A stretch of 46,450 nucleotides of DNA from assembly GCA_900766005.1 (NCBI GenBank), contig CAAFTU010000087.1:1-46450 (forward strand). Direction: 5' to 3'. This document shows, piece after piece, positions 15,251 to 23,819 of this stretch. Numbering within the stretch: the first letter of the stretch is position 1; each line of letters opens with the position of its first letter. The stretch comes from an uncultured Bacteroides sp. GTDB taxonomy: Bacteria > Bacteroidota > Bacteroidia > Bacteroidales > Bacteroidaceae. The notes beneath the pieces were generated by a model that saw nothing but the letters and a program-made list of their open reading frames with translations, ran no database searches and had not been told where the DNA came from. The position numbers and the translations under genes were made by a program.

Positions 15251-17089
15251 TCAGGCTTGAGCTGCCTGATCGTTCTTGATAAAATCAAGCAACCGGTCGA
15301 CAGCCTCTTCTTCCGGTATATTCTTTTCAATACACTCCTTTCCTTTATACAGACTGATTTTCCCTCTTCCGGCACCTACATAGCCGTAATCGGCATCAGC
15401 CATCTCGCCGGGACCATTGACTATACAACCCATGATACCGATTTTCAATCCCTTCAGGTGAGAAGTAGCGGCTTTGATTCGAGCAATTGTTTTCTCCAAA
15501 TCATACAATGTGCGACCACATCCCGGACAAGATATATATTCGGTCTTTGATGTCCGTGTTCGTCCGGCCTGCAAGATGCCAAAAGCAGTAGCATCTACCA
15601 CCGCATGGCTCAATGCTCCCTGATTAAACAGGAAAATACCGTCACACAATCCGTCGAATATCAATGCTCCCATATCGGCAGCCGATTTAATCTGCAAGTC
15701 CTCTGCACAGTTCTCTGCATAATGCTGGAAGAACACCACCGGATTCTGCAGTCCCTCCACCGTAAGCTGATGCACCAGGGCACGGTGTTCACCCAAGCGG
15801 TTGGGATGATTGCTCTGCGAAACCACCACCACTTCAGGATGCAGTTTCAGACATGCAAGCACCTCATCGTTCTGCTGCATATACGACAGAAACAAGAACT
15901 TGAGTTCAGCCGGGCAGCCTCCCATCAACGGAAGTTGAGCAGCATTGTAGGCAGGCCAAGTGCCGGGCTCACCGTCCCATACATCCGCATCCAAGATATA
16001 CTCCACTCCTTCTTCACGCTGAACAGGCAGAGAACGGCCGGCATAAATATAATCCGGTGTAAACTGCGCATCCACCTCCATTCTTCCGTCCATACGGTCG
16101 GCTATTACCACTGGAACATGATCTCCACCGATATTCCGGACAGCCTTTGTCTTTCTCCTTTCGGGCGACAGATAATTGAAATCTGCAGGAACGGCTCCAG
16201 GGATATAAGGATGATTCTGCCTCAACAGAATATAATCTACCAATTTCCAGGCAACCGGAATTTCAGCCTCAGGAGCCTCACTCAAAGAAACGCGAATGGT
16301 ATCCCCCAGTCCGTCACAAAGCAGTGCACCGATACCCAATGCCGATTTGATGCGTCCGTCCTCACCTTCACCAGCTTCCGTCACGCCCAGATGCAAAGGA
16401 AAAGCCATGCCTTCTTTTTCCATCACATCAACCAGCAGGCGTACCGTTTTCACCATCACCACTGTATTGGAAGCCTTGATGGAAATCACCACATCAGAAA
16501 ACTTCTCGGCCACACAGATACGAAGAAACTCCATACAAGATTCCACCATACCAGCCGGAGTATCCCCGTAGCGAGACATAATACGATCGGACAAAGAACC
16601 GTGATTGACCCCGATGCGGATAGCCGTATGATTGGCCTTACAGATATTCAGAAAAGGAACAAAGCGGTCATGAATTTTCTGTATTTCCTGCGCATACTCC
16701 TCATCCGTATATTCCAGTTTCTTAAATGTACGGGCAGCATCGACATAATTACCGGGATTGATACGTACCTTCTCGGCATATTGAGCTGCCACATCAGCCA
16801 CTTTCGGATTAAAATGCACGTCAGCCACCAAAGGCACCATATACCCCTGGCTGCGCAAACCAATGTTGATATGCATCAGGTTTTCTGCTTCCTTAATACC
16901 TTGAGTCGTCAGACGGACATACTCTCCCCCCGCATCAACGATACGCTTTGCCTGCTCCACACAAGCCTGCGTGTCCTGTGTAGACGTATTGGTCATCGAT
17001 TGGATGCGAATGGAATTGGGGCCACCCAACGGGACAGCCCCAATATTTACTTCTGTAGTTTCTCTTCGAGAATAATTGAATAAATCCAC
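15251..17089 (-). CDS. ispG: (E)-4-hydroxy-3-methylbut-2-enyl-diphosphate synthase, long form
   Basis: The penultimate enzyme of the MEP isoprenoid pathway, an iron-sulfur protein converting MEcPP to HMBPP. The TIM-barrel part begins VNIGAVPLGGPNSIRIQSMTNTSTQ. The Fe-S domain at the C-terminus has CPGCGRTLYDLE and GIMGCIVNGPGEMADADYGYVG, the expected cysteine ligands. At about 612 residues it is the long form with an extra central domain, as in plants and several bacterial phyla. I chose GTG 17089 (VDLFNYSRRE) as the start: the upstream ATG at 17152 lies inside a long terminator-like hairpin, and homologues usually begin near MDLFNYSRR. It is the last gene of the leftward gcvH-purE cluster. 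Confidence 0.93.
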   Translation of the reverse strand: MDLFNYSRRETTEVNIGAVPLGGPNSIRIQSMTNTSTQDTQACVEQAKRIVDAGGEYVRLTTQGIKEAENLMHINIGLRSQGYMVPLVADVHFNPKVADVAAQYAEKVRINPGNYVDAARTFKKLEYTDEEYAQEIQKIHDRFVPFLNICKANHTAIRIGVNHGSLSDRIMSRYGDTPAGMVESCMEFLRICVAEKFSDVVISIKASNTVVMVKTVRLLVDVMEKEGMAFPLHLGVTEAGEGEDGRIKSALGIGALLCDGLGDTIRVSLSEAPEAEIPVAWKLVDYILLRQNHPYIPGAVPADFNYLSPERRKTKAVRNIGGDHVPVVIADRMDGRMEVDAQFTPDYIYAGRSLPVQREEGVEYILDADVWDGEPGTWPAYNAAQLPLMGGCPAELKFLFLSYMQQNDEVLACLKLHPEVVVVSQSNHPNRLGEHRALVHQLTVEGLQNPVVFFQHYAENCAEDLQIKSAADMGALIFDGLCDGIFLFNQGALSHAVVDATAFGILQAGRTRTSKTEYISCPGCGRTLYDLEKTIARIKAATSHLKGLKIGIMGCIVNGPGEMADADYGYVGAGRGKISLYKGKECIEKNIPEEEAVDRLLDFIKNDQAAQA

Positions 17090-17123
17090 GCTATTAATGA
17101 TTTGTGAGTTAAGATAAAAGAAA

Positions 17124-17175
17124 GATGGGTGATGAGTTATTAACAGATTCATCCGTTAATCGTTCACCACCCATC
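17124..17175 (-). terminator. Long hairpin between purE and ispG
   Basis: On the minus strand GATGGGTGGTGA pairs with TCATCACCCATC over 12 positions (one G-U), with inner ATTAAC/GTTAAT and GAT/ATC stems, and is followed by a T-rich run (CTTTCTTTTATC). It is shaped like an intrinsic terminator placed inside the operon. Confidence 0.7.
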
Positions 17176-17193
17176 CATACAGCACAACTACTA

Positions 17194-17703
17194 TTAATTC
17201 GTTTTGTATTCAAACTTGACCTCTTTCAGGTCATTGTTTGCCTTAACAATTTTATTTTTCAGCCCCTCTTTGTAAGCTGCGAAGGCCTCAGCCAACCGTT
17301 CGTCACTCAATGCCAGCATCTGAACAGCCAAAATAGCTGCATTCATAGCACCGTTGATAGCAACGGTTGCTACCGGAATGCCCGGAGGCATCTGGATAAT
17401 AGAATAAAGTGCATCCACACCATCGAGCACAGAACCTTTGACAGGCACCCCGATAACGGGAAGCGTTGTATTGGCTGCAATCACCCCCGGAAGAGCAGCA
17501 GCCATACCTGCAGCGGCAATAATCACTTTAATACCGCGGCCTTGAGCATTCTTGGCAAATTCTTCCACAGCCTCTGGAGTGCGGTGAGCAGAGAGCGCGT
17601 TCATTTCGAACGGAACTTGCATATCATTCAACAGCTGTGCCGCCTTTTCCATCACCGGAAGATCGGACGTGCTGCCCATGATTATACTTACAATTGGAGT
17701 CAT
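17194..17703 (-). CDS. purE: N5-carboxyaminoimidazole ribonucleotide mutase
   Basis: A 169-residue class I PurE, which moves the carboxyl group of N5-CAIR to C4 in purine synthesis. Signature segments are IIMGSTSDLPVMEKA near residue 8, EMNALSAHRTPE near 35 and the conserved AAAGMAAALPGVIAANTTLPVIGVPV block near 65-90. Length is typical. It lies 36 bases after gcvH and before the ispG hairpin. Confidence 0.96.
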   Translation of the reverse strand: MTPIVSIIMGSTSDLPVMEKAAQLLNDMQVPFEMNALSAHRTPEAVEEFAKNAQGRGIKVIIAAAGMAAALPGVIAANTTLPVIGVPVKGSVLDGVDALYSIIQMPPGIPVATVAINGAMNAAILAVQMLALSDERLAEAFAAYKEGLKNKIVKANNDLKEVKFEYKTN

Positions 17704-17739
17704 GTTTTTAATAATTAGTTAATGAATAATGAGTGAAAA

Positions 17740-18120
17740 CTATCCGTTAATCACTGCTTTATATCCTTCGGCATCCAGCAAATCATCGATATCTGCCAGA
17801 TTGGTCGGTTTAATTTTAATCAGCCAGCCTTCACCATACGGGTCTTTGTTCACCAGTTCCGGGTTCTCTTCCAAAGCCTCATTCTGTTCCAACACTTCAC
17901 CGGCTACCGGCAAGAAAATATCAGAAATGGTTTTAACAACCTCAATGGTACCAAACACTTCATTGGCTTCCAGGGTTTCGCCTACAGTCGGTATATCCAC
18001 AAATACAATGTCACCCAATTGTTCTTGAGCATAATCTGTGATACCTACATAAGCCATATCACCTTCAACGCGAATCCATTCATGTTCGCTTGTGTACTTC
18101 AAATTCTGTGGAAAATTCAT
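17740..18120 (-). CDS. gcvH: Glycine cleavage system H protein
   Basis: A 126-residue lipoyl carrier that shuttles the aminomethyl group between the P, T and L proteins of glycine cleavage. YTSEHEWIRVEGDMAYVGITDYAQEQLGD is the typical start, and the lipoyl-lysine is K63 in EVVKTISDIFLPVAG. P and T proteins are not in this window. It lies 31 bases after the PAP2-like gene and 36 before purE. Confidence 0.96.
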   Translation of the reverse strand: MNFPQNLKYTSEHEWIRVEGDMAYVGITDYAQEQLGDIVFVDIPTVGETLEANEVFGTIEVVKTISDIFLPVAGEVLEQNEALEENPELVNKDPYGEGWLIKIKPTNLADIDDLLDAEGYKAVING

Positions 18121-18151
18121 AATAATTAGTTTTTAGGATTTATACTATATT

Positions 18152-18802
18152 TTAAAACAAAAATATGCGATACAAAAGATTACTCATCGGGTGCAGTACC
18201 AAAACAGATACAAGCAATCCGACAGTAAACCCGCCAAGCACCTCACCCAACGTGTGATGGCCCAATAGAATACGTGCCGAACCCAAAACCCCGGCTATCA
18301 GGATGAACACACAAAGCCAAGCCACCGGGTTATAGCCAAACAGCGCACTGAAAGAAACCAGTCCGCCAATCACTCCCCCCATACCGGCCATATGTTCACT
18401 TAATTTCCATTTCAAATTGACTATCATGCAAATGACAGACACAATCAACGCTGTAAGGATAATCCCTGTCATATACCAAGGTATGTTCAACTTGCGCATC
18501 ATCAACAGACAAAAGACATAGGAAATAATAGTCAGCAGAATAGGCACATAGCGTTTTTTCCGTTCGGTAAGTTCCTGTATGTCAAAACCGTTTATTTTAC
18601 GAAACAGGAAGATAGTAACCACAGGAGTCAGTATCGTAAAACAATACACAATACCCAGCACAATCAGCTTATATGCCATCGGCATGATGCGCAAATACGA
18701 AAAAAGAAACAGCACCAAAAAGGATAAAAACGGAATCGAAAAGGGAGTAAACAAAGCCGAAGTGACTTTAGCCACCCTCAACATCGTTTTATCTGCTATC
18801 AT
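18152..18802 (-). CDS. PAP2-like integral membrane protein with degenerate catalytic motifs
   Basis: About 216 residues with six or so membrane helices. The C-terminal region, ARILLGHHTLGEVLGGFTVG, is laid out like the third PAP2 phosphatase motif (SR-x5-H-x3-D) but has glutamate where the aspartate is expected. The usual KxxxxxxRP and PSGH motifs are replaced by sequences such as KWKLSEHMAG. It may be a divergent lipid phosphatase or a non-catalytic relative. The start is ATG 18802; a GTG at 18823 would add seven Lys/Glu-rich residues. It is 79 bases after rpoN and just before gcvH. Confidence 0.8.
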   Translation of the reverse strand: MIADKTMLRVAKVTSALFTPFSIPFLSFLVLFLFSYLRIMPMAYKLIVLGIVYCFTILTPVVTIFLFRKINGFDIQELTERKKRYVPILLTIISYVFCLLMMRKLNIPWYMTGIILTALIVSVICMIVNLKWKLSEHMAGMGGVIGGLVSFSALFGYNPVAWLCVFILIAGVLGSARILLGHHTLGEVLGGFTVGLLVSVLVLHPMSNLLYRIFLF

Positions 18803-18881
18803 ATTTTCTTTTTCTTTCTCCACTTCTTTCTTTATATTTCAGTTAGTACTATTCACACAGGAATCATTTCCTTATCAACCG

Positions 18882-20372
18882 TCACTTTCTCAACCGGGCC
18901 ACCGGAATGTTCAGCTGCTGACGATACTTGGCTACTGTTCGCCGGGCAATAGGATAACCTTTTTCTTTCAAAATCTCGGCCAACTCATCATCAGTCAGCG
19001 GCTTCTTTTTATCCTCACCGTCAATACACTCTTTCAGAATCTTACGGATTTCACGAACCGACATCTCCTCACCATCTTCCGTCACATAAGCATCACTGAA
19101 AAAGAATTTCAAAGAATAAATACCATAATTGGTCTGCACATACTTGCTGTTGCTGACACGGGAAATAGTTGAAATATCCAGCCCCGTACGTTCGGCCACA
19201 TCCTTCAGAATCATAGGCCTCAACAGCGATTCATCTCCTTCCTGGAAAAAAGGACGCTGCAAATCAACAATAGCCTGCATAGTGGTCAGCAACGTGTTCT
19301 GGCGCTGCTTCACAGCATCAATAAATCCCTGGGCAGCATCCATTTTCTGTTTGAGAAACAGCATGGCTTCTTTCGATTCCTTCGACTGATTCGCTTTATT
19401 CTTCGTATGTTCTTCTACCATCACCGTAAAATCACGGCTCATGCGGAGTTCCGGCACATGGCGGTTGTTCAAACTGACCTGAACCGATCCGTCATCAAAA
19501 GTATCGACTATAAAATCGGGAACAATCTGCTGCAAATTACGGCCAATCGTTTCTCCCAGCGAAGCGCCCGGACGAGGATTGAGATGCGTGATTTCGGCAA
19601 TGGCCTCATCAAACGTGCTTTCATCCACATCGAGCTTCTTAATCATTTTATCCCAATGCTTCCGAGTAAATTCCTCATAACAATCACGGATAATCCGCTC
19701 TTCCAAATCGGAGATAAGGCGAGGCACCTGCTTCTCTTCCCTTTTTCTACGGATTTGAATCAACAGACATTCCTGCAAATTGCGGGCTCCGATACCGGCC
19801 GGATCAAAATCCTGCAATATAGCCAAAGCTTCTTCCAGTTCCTGCTCGGTAGATTCAGTGCCACCATAAATAGCCAATTCATCACAGATGCTTTCCAGCG
19901 ATTTACGAAGCAACCCGTCATCATCCAACGAGCCAATCAGATATTCCACCAACTCCGTCTGGTGTTCAGTCAAATTTCGTTCACGAAGCTGTTCTTTCAA
20001 GATTTCATAAAAAGAAGTCGTATCGGAAAAAGGAATATCTTCTGCCTGTTCGTCCCTGGAACGGTTGCTCTCCTGCAGTTTATAATCAGGAATATCATCT
20101 TCTGTCAGATAATCACTTAAAGAATCATAGTCGTTCGACTCGTTTTCCTGTCCGCTATCTGCACTATCCACATCAGCATAGTCATCCGTTCCGCTGTCCT
20201 CCTTCCCTTCTTCCAAAGCAGGATTCTCAAGCAATTCGGCATGAATACGGTCTTCCAACTCTACAGCCGGAAGTTCCAGCAACTTCACAACAAGAATCTG
20301 CTGAGGAGATAGCGTCTGTATCTGCTGCTGCGCCTGTGATTGTATTTGACGGGAACCTTGTGCCATATTCAT
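18882..20372 (-). CDS. rpoN: RNA polymerase sigma-54 factor
   Basis: A 496-residue sigma factor. The glutamine-rich region I (SRQIQSQAQQQIQTLSPQQILVVKLLELP) binds activators, followed by an acidic region II (about 55-115). The core-binding and DNA-binding regions end with the RpoN box ARRTVAKYR near residue 480, inside YPIARRTVAKYRQQLNIP. It needs AAA+ activators, none of which are encoded in this window. A perfect TACTTTTG -7 box lies just upstream. Confidence 0.97.
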   Translation of the reverse strand: MNMAQGSRQIQSQAQQQIQTLSPQQILVVKLLELPAVELEDRIHAELLENPALEEGKEDSGTDDYADVDSADSGQENESNDYDSLSDYLTEDDIPDYKLQESNRSRDEQAEDIPFSDTTSFYEILKEQLRERNLTEHQTELVEYLIGSLDDDGLLRKSLESICDELAIYGGTESTEQELEEALAILQDFDPAGIGARNLQECLLIQIRRKREEKQVPRLISDLEERIIRDCYEEFTRKHWDKMIKKLDVDESTFDEAIAEITHLNPRPGASLGETIGRNLQQIVPDFIVDTFDDGSVQVSLNNRHVPELRMSRDFTVMVEEHTKNKANQSKESKEAMLFLKQKMDAAQGFIDAVKQRQNTLLTTMQAIVDLQRPFFQEGDESLLRPMILKDVAERTGLDISTISRVSNSKYVQTNYGIYSLKFFFSDAYVTEDGEEMSVREIRKILKECIDGEDKKKPLTDDELAEILKEKGYPIARRTVAKYRQQLNIPVARLRK

Positions 20373-20396
20373 TCTACTTTCTAATGTTTCTCGCTA

Positions 20397-20404
20397 CAAA
20401 AGTA
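20397..20404 (-). promoter_or_regulatory. -7 box of rpoN
   Basis: TACTTTTG on the minus strand, 24 bases before the start codon, implying a very short leader; no -33 TTTG at the usual spacing. Confidence 0.55.
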
Positions 20405-20556
20405 ACTTTTTAAGCAGAGATTACACAGATTAAAAGGATTATTTTTATCCTATAACACAAAAAATGACGAATCAGAACATTCTGCAAATTCCAATCTTTC
20501 CTATCAGAGACAATATAAATTACTCATGCAGAAACGCTTGCAGTCATTCGTTTTAA

Positions 20557-20607
20557 GCAACTGCCGCCATCCTCTGCCAATTCAAAAAGAATGGTGGCGG
20601 AAGTTGC
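20557..20607 (-). terminator. Hairpin after buk
   Basis: GCAACTGCCGCCA (20557-20569) pairs with TGGCGGAAGTTGC (20595-20607) with one G-A mismatch. The T tail on the minus strand is weak. Confidence 0.6.
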
Positions 20608-20624
20608 AGCAGTTGCCATCAAAC

Positions 20625-21686
20625 TTACTGATAAATTTGCACCGGAAGTTCTCCTTTCAACGCTCCCATTGCATTAAAGGCCAAAGATTCCATTTCGTTT
20701 TCTCCCGGATAGACATAAACCGGAGCCAAAAAAGAAATCCGCTCTTTCAACCGGGAAATGACATAATCGGAATAAGCAATCCCTCCCGTCAGAAGAATAG
20801 CGTCGACATGCCCATACAAAACAGTAGCAGCACCGCCAATCGCCTTGGCTACATTATAAATCATAGCATCCAACACCAGCTCAGCTTTCCGGTCGCCTTC
20901 CTCTATCGACTTAACAATAGAGGGAATATCCGTAGTGCCCAGATGAGCAGCCAATCCTGCCCGTCCGGAAATACGCTTCTTTAGTTCGTCTTTTGTATGC
21001 TGTCCGCTGAAACACAAATCAATCAGTTGTCCCGCAGGAAGCGTTCCGGCCCTTTCAGGAGAAAAAGGTCCGTCGCCATCCAACGCATTATTGGCATCAA
21101 TTGCCCTTCCCTGATGATGAGCCGCCACCGAAATGCCGCCTCCCAGATGACAAACAATCAAATCCAGCTTATCATAAGACGTACCCTGCTCCTTTGCAAA
21201 CCGGCGAGCAATGGCCTTTTGGTTCAATGCATGCCAGATTGTGATTTTAGGCATTAACGGAGAACCGGTAATAAAAGCCACTTCATCCCGTTCATCCACC
21301 ACACCCGGATCGGCAATAAACGCCCTACATCCCGGTAAAGAAGCAGCCAATTCATCGGCAATCAGTCCGCCCAGATTACAAGCATGCGTACGCATAGCAT
21401 GACGTGCGTCCTGCTTCATCGCTTCATTCACCTCATACACTCCTCCCGGGATCGGTTTAATAAGCCCCCCTCTTCCTATAATGGCATCAAAGGCAAACGG
21501 AATCTTGTTGCTTTCCAATTCTTTCAAGACCAGACTCTTTCTGAATTCAAACTGATCAATGACCTGGGAAAATTGAGAGAGTTCTTCTACCGTGTGCCTG
21601 ATGTTGCTCACAAACAACGGCGTTTCGTTTTCATAAACGGCTATTTTAGTAGAGGTAGAACCGGGGTTAATGACTAAAATCTTCAT
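20625..21686 (-). CDS. buk: Butyrate kinase (or branched-chain acyl kinase)
   Basis: A 353-residue acetokinase-family enzyme forming acyl phosphate from a short-chain acid and ATP, or the reverse. The N-terminal phosphate motif ILVINPGSTSTKIAVYENE, the LICHLGGGISVAAHHQGR-type block (LIVCHLGGGISVAAH) and the C-terminal ILLTGGIAYSDYVI are typical of Buk. Sequence does not distinguish butyrate from isobutyrate or related acids. It lies 23 bases after ptb in the same operon. Confidence 0.94.
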   Translation of the reverse strand: MKILVINPGSTSTKIAVYENETPLFVSNIRHTVEELSQFSQVIDQFEFRKSLVLKELESNKIPFAFDAIIGRGGLIKPIPGGVYEVNEAMKQDARHAMRTHACNLGGLIADELAASLPGCRAFIADPGVVDERDEVAFITGSPLMPKITIWHALNQKAIARRFAKEQGTSYDKLDLIVCHLGGGISVAAHHQGRAIDANNALDGDGPFSPERAGTLPAGQLIDLCFSGQHTKDELKKRISGRAGLAAHLGTTDIPSIVKSIEEGDRKAELVLDAMIYNVAKAIGGAATVLYGHVDAILLTGGIAYSDYVISRLKERISFLAPVYVYPGENEMESLAFNAMGALKGELPVQIYQ

Positions 21687-21709
21687 AGGAGTTGCTGTTT
21701 TAGATTGTA

Positions 21710-22660
21710 TTATCTTGACTGGATACTTACTTGCTTTTTACATTCACAATCACCTGATACCTGCAAGCAAGCCATTGCGATGCTATAATATTTAGATAAT
21801 CCGGAATCGCTGCGCGACGGAAGGACCACAGGACAAATGGGCCCCTGCAACAAACCGGCCATCTCCGCTTTTGCAAACAGAGAAACCGATTTATAAAAGG
21901 CATTGCCCGATTCAATATTCGGGAATATCAGTACGTCAGCCTCTCCGTTAATAGGCGAGACGATACCTTTAATATCACCGCTGGCCTGTTCGCAGGAAGT
22001 GCGCACATCCAACGGACCATCAATAATTACATTTCCAAACTCACCGGCTTCGGCGAGTTCTACGATATTAACATAATCTAAAGAATGAGGGAACTTGGCA
22101 CTTACCTTTTCCGTGCAATGAATCAACGAGATGCGCGGCTGTTCGATACCAAAATGCCGGCACGAACAAATGGCATACCAAATCATTTCTATCCGCTGCT
22201 GCAATGTGGGGCGCGGAATCACGGCTGCATCCGAAAAGAACAGCAGCTTGTGATAAGTGGGAATCTCCATTACAGCCAGATGGGTGAGAATCTTCCCCTT
22301 CGGCAACAACCCCTTCTCCTTATCTAATATAGCATGCAGCAGATTGTCTGTATTGATAATCCCTTTCATCAGAATATCCGCTCCCCCTTCCCGGACGATA
22401 CGGACAGCTTCCCGTGCGGCCTCATCCGGATCTTCGATATGGATGGTCTTCACATAGTCGGGATATTTTTTCAACGCAGGATATTTTTCCAATAGAGCAG
22501 AATTGCCAATCATTAAAAACTCTGCAATACCTTCTTCCAAAGCACGTGCTATTGCATACTCCGTGTTAGGATCATTTGCACAAACCACAGCAATCTTTTT
22601 TCTATGATTCAGCTTGCGCAAGTGGTCTGTCAGCTGGGCAAAATTACGAATAGATTCCAT
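21710..22660 (-). CDS. ptb: Phosphate butyryltransferase
   Basis: A 316-residue phosphate acyltransferase of the Pta/Ptb family, exchanging CoA for phosphate on butyryl-CoA or a related acyl-CoA. Recognisable blocks are IAVVCANDPNTEYAIARAL, ADILMKGIINTDNLLHAIL, ISLIHCTEKVSAKFPHSLD and the C-terminal VLIFPNIESGNAFYKSVSLF. With buk it forms a two-step route between an acyl-CoA and the free acid with ATP. A weak promoter-like GATATTTG (22677-22684, minus) lies just upstream. Confidence 0.94.
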   Translation of the reverse strand: MESIRNFAQLTDHLRKLNHRKKIAVVCANDPNTEYAIARALEEGIAEFLMIGNSALLEKYPALKKYPDYVKTIHIEDPDEAAREAVRIVREGGADILMKGIINTDNLLHAILDKEKGLLPKGKILTHLAVMEIPTYHKLLFFSDAAVIPRPTLQQRIEMIWYAICSCRHFGIEQPRISLIHCTEKVSAKFPHSLDYVNIVELAEAGEFGNVIIDGPLDVRTSCEQASGDIKGIVSPINGEADVLIFPNIESGNAFYKSVSLFAKAEMAGLLQGPICPVVLPSRSDSGLSKYYSIAMACLQVSGDCECKKQVSIQSR

Positions 22661-22800
22661 AACGTTAGATTTTTAGCAAATATCAGAAAAAGGATTGAAA
22701 AAACAGGGATTATGCACCGAAAAATTCGGTGTGTTATGTAACATTTTGCTATATTTGAGTTGTTTTACTCTCTATATATACACGAAATCATTTTTTCATG

Positions 22801-22808
22801 TATTTTTG
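22801..22808 (+). promoter_or_regulatory. -7 box of the LD-carboxypeptidase gene
   Basis: TATTTTTG followed by GCACA, 35 bases before the start codon; no -33 TTTG at the right distance. A second match, TATATTTG, lies at 22750-22757. Confidence 0.55.
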
Positions 22809-22843
22809 CACATTAATCCGCTCAACAATTAAAAAAAACGCAT

Positions 22844-23755
22844 ATGGAAGATATTCTATTTCCCCCTTTTCTGACAGAAGGAGATAAAGTTGTCATCGTA
22901 TCACCGTCAAGCAAAATAGACAAACGGTTCATCAAAGGTGCCCAAAGCAGATTGGAAGCATGGGGACTGCAGGTCACTATCAGCAAATATGCCGACAGTT
23001 CTTCCGGAAGATATGCAGGAACAATCAAGCAACGCCTCAGTGATTTACAGCAAGCTATGGACGATCCGGACACCAAAGCTATCCTCTGCAGCCGCGGCGG
23101 ATATGGAGCCGTACACCTGATAGATAAACTCGATTTCACGGCTTTCCGCCAGCACCCCAAATGGCTGATTGGATTCAGTGATATCACTGCTTTGCACAAC
23201 CTGTTCCAAAAAAACGGGTTCGCTTCACTCCATGCCCCTATGGCACGACATCTCACTGTGGAACCGGAAGAAGACGCATGCAGTAATTACCTAAAAGACA
23301 TCTTATTCGGCAAGTTGCCTGTCTATTCATGCGAAAAAAACAAGCTGAACAGAAAAGGAACGGCTCAAGGCAGCTTGCGCGGAGGGAATATGGCAGTGGC
23401 TTATGGCTTGAGAGGTACGCCGTATGACATACCTGCCAAAGGAACAATTTTATTCATTGAAGACGTAAACGAACGGCCTCATGCCATCGAACGGATGATG
23501 TATAACCTGAAACTGGGCGGGGTGCTCGAAAATCTTTCCGGACTGATTGTCGGGCAATTTACGGAATACGAAGAAGATTGTTCACTGGGAAAAGAACTCT
23601 ATGCCGCATTGGCCGATTTGGTGAAAGAATATGACTATCCGGTGTGTTTCAACTTTCCGGTGGGACACGTCACACACAATCTGCCGCTTCTCAATGGAAG
23701 CCAGGTAACGCTGAGTGTGAATGATAAAGAAGTAGAATTGAAGTTTATTTGTTAA
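22844..23755 (+). CDS. ldcA: Muramoyltetrapeptide LD-carboxypeptidase (S66 family)
   Basis: A 303-residue cytoplasmic serine peptidase that removes the terminal D-alanine from murein tetrapeptides during wall recycling. The expected catalytic residues are visible: S112 in WLIGFSDITALH, E206 in ILFIEDVNERPHAIERM, and H275 in FNFPVGHVTHN. CSRGGYGAVHLID is the typical substrate-loop block. It could be followed by co-transcription of the M28 peptidase, though that gene also has its own -7 box. Confidence 0.93.
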   Translation: MEDILFPPFLTEGDKVVIVSPSSKIDKRFIKGAQSRLEAWGLQVTISKYADSSSGRYAGTIKQRLSDLQQAMDDPDTKAILCSRGGYGAVHLIDKLDFTAFRQHPKWLIGFSDITALHNLFQKNGFASLHAPMARHLTVEPEEDACSNYLKDILFGKLPVYSCEKNKLNRKGTAQGSLRGGNMAVAYGLRGTPYDIPAKGTILFIEDVNERPHAIERMMYNLKLGGVLENLSGLIVGQFTEYEEDCSLGKELYAALADLVKEYDYPVCFNFPVGHVTHNLPLLNGSQVTLSVNDKEVELKFIC

Positions 23756-23794
23756 TAATCCATTTCTTCCGGACCACGCTGTAGGGAAAATGAT

Positions 23795-23802
23795 TAATTT
23801 TG
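23795..23802 (+). promoter_or_regulatory. -7 box of the M28 peptidase gene
   Basis: TAATTTTG lies 18-24 bases before the in-frame ATGs at 23820 and 23826, and overlaps an upstream ATG at 23790, which is therefore unlikely to be the start. Confidence 0.5.
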
Positions 23803-23819
23803 GAGTGACAATAAAAAAG

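Noticed and set aside
15605..17083. 492-codon open frame on the plus strand
   Set aside because: It lies wholly opposite ispG, is rich in His, Arg, Gln and Ile, and matches no family; ispG is certain.
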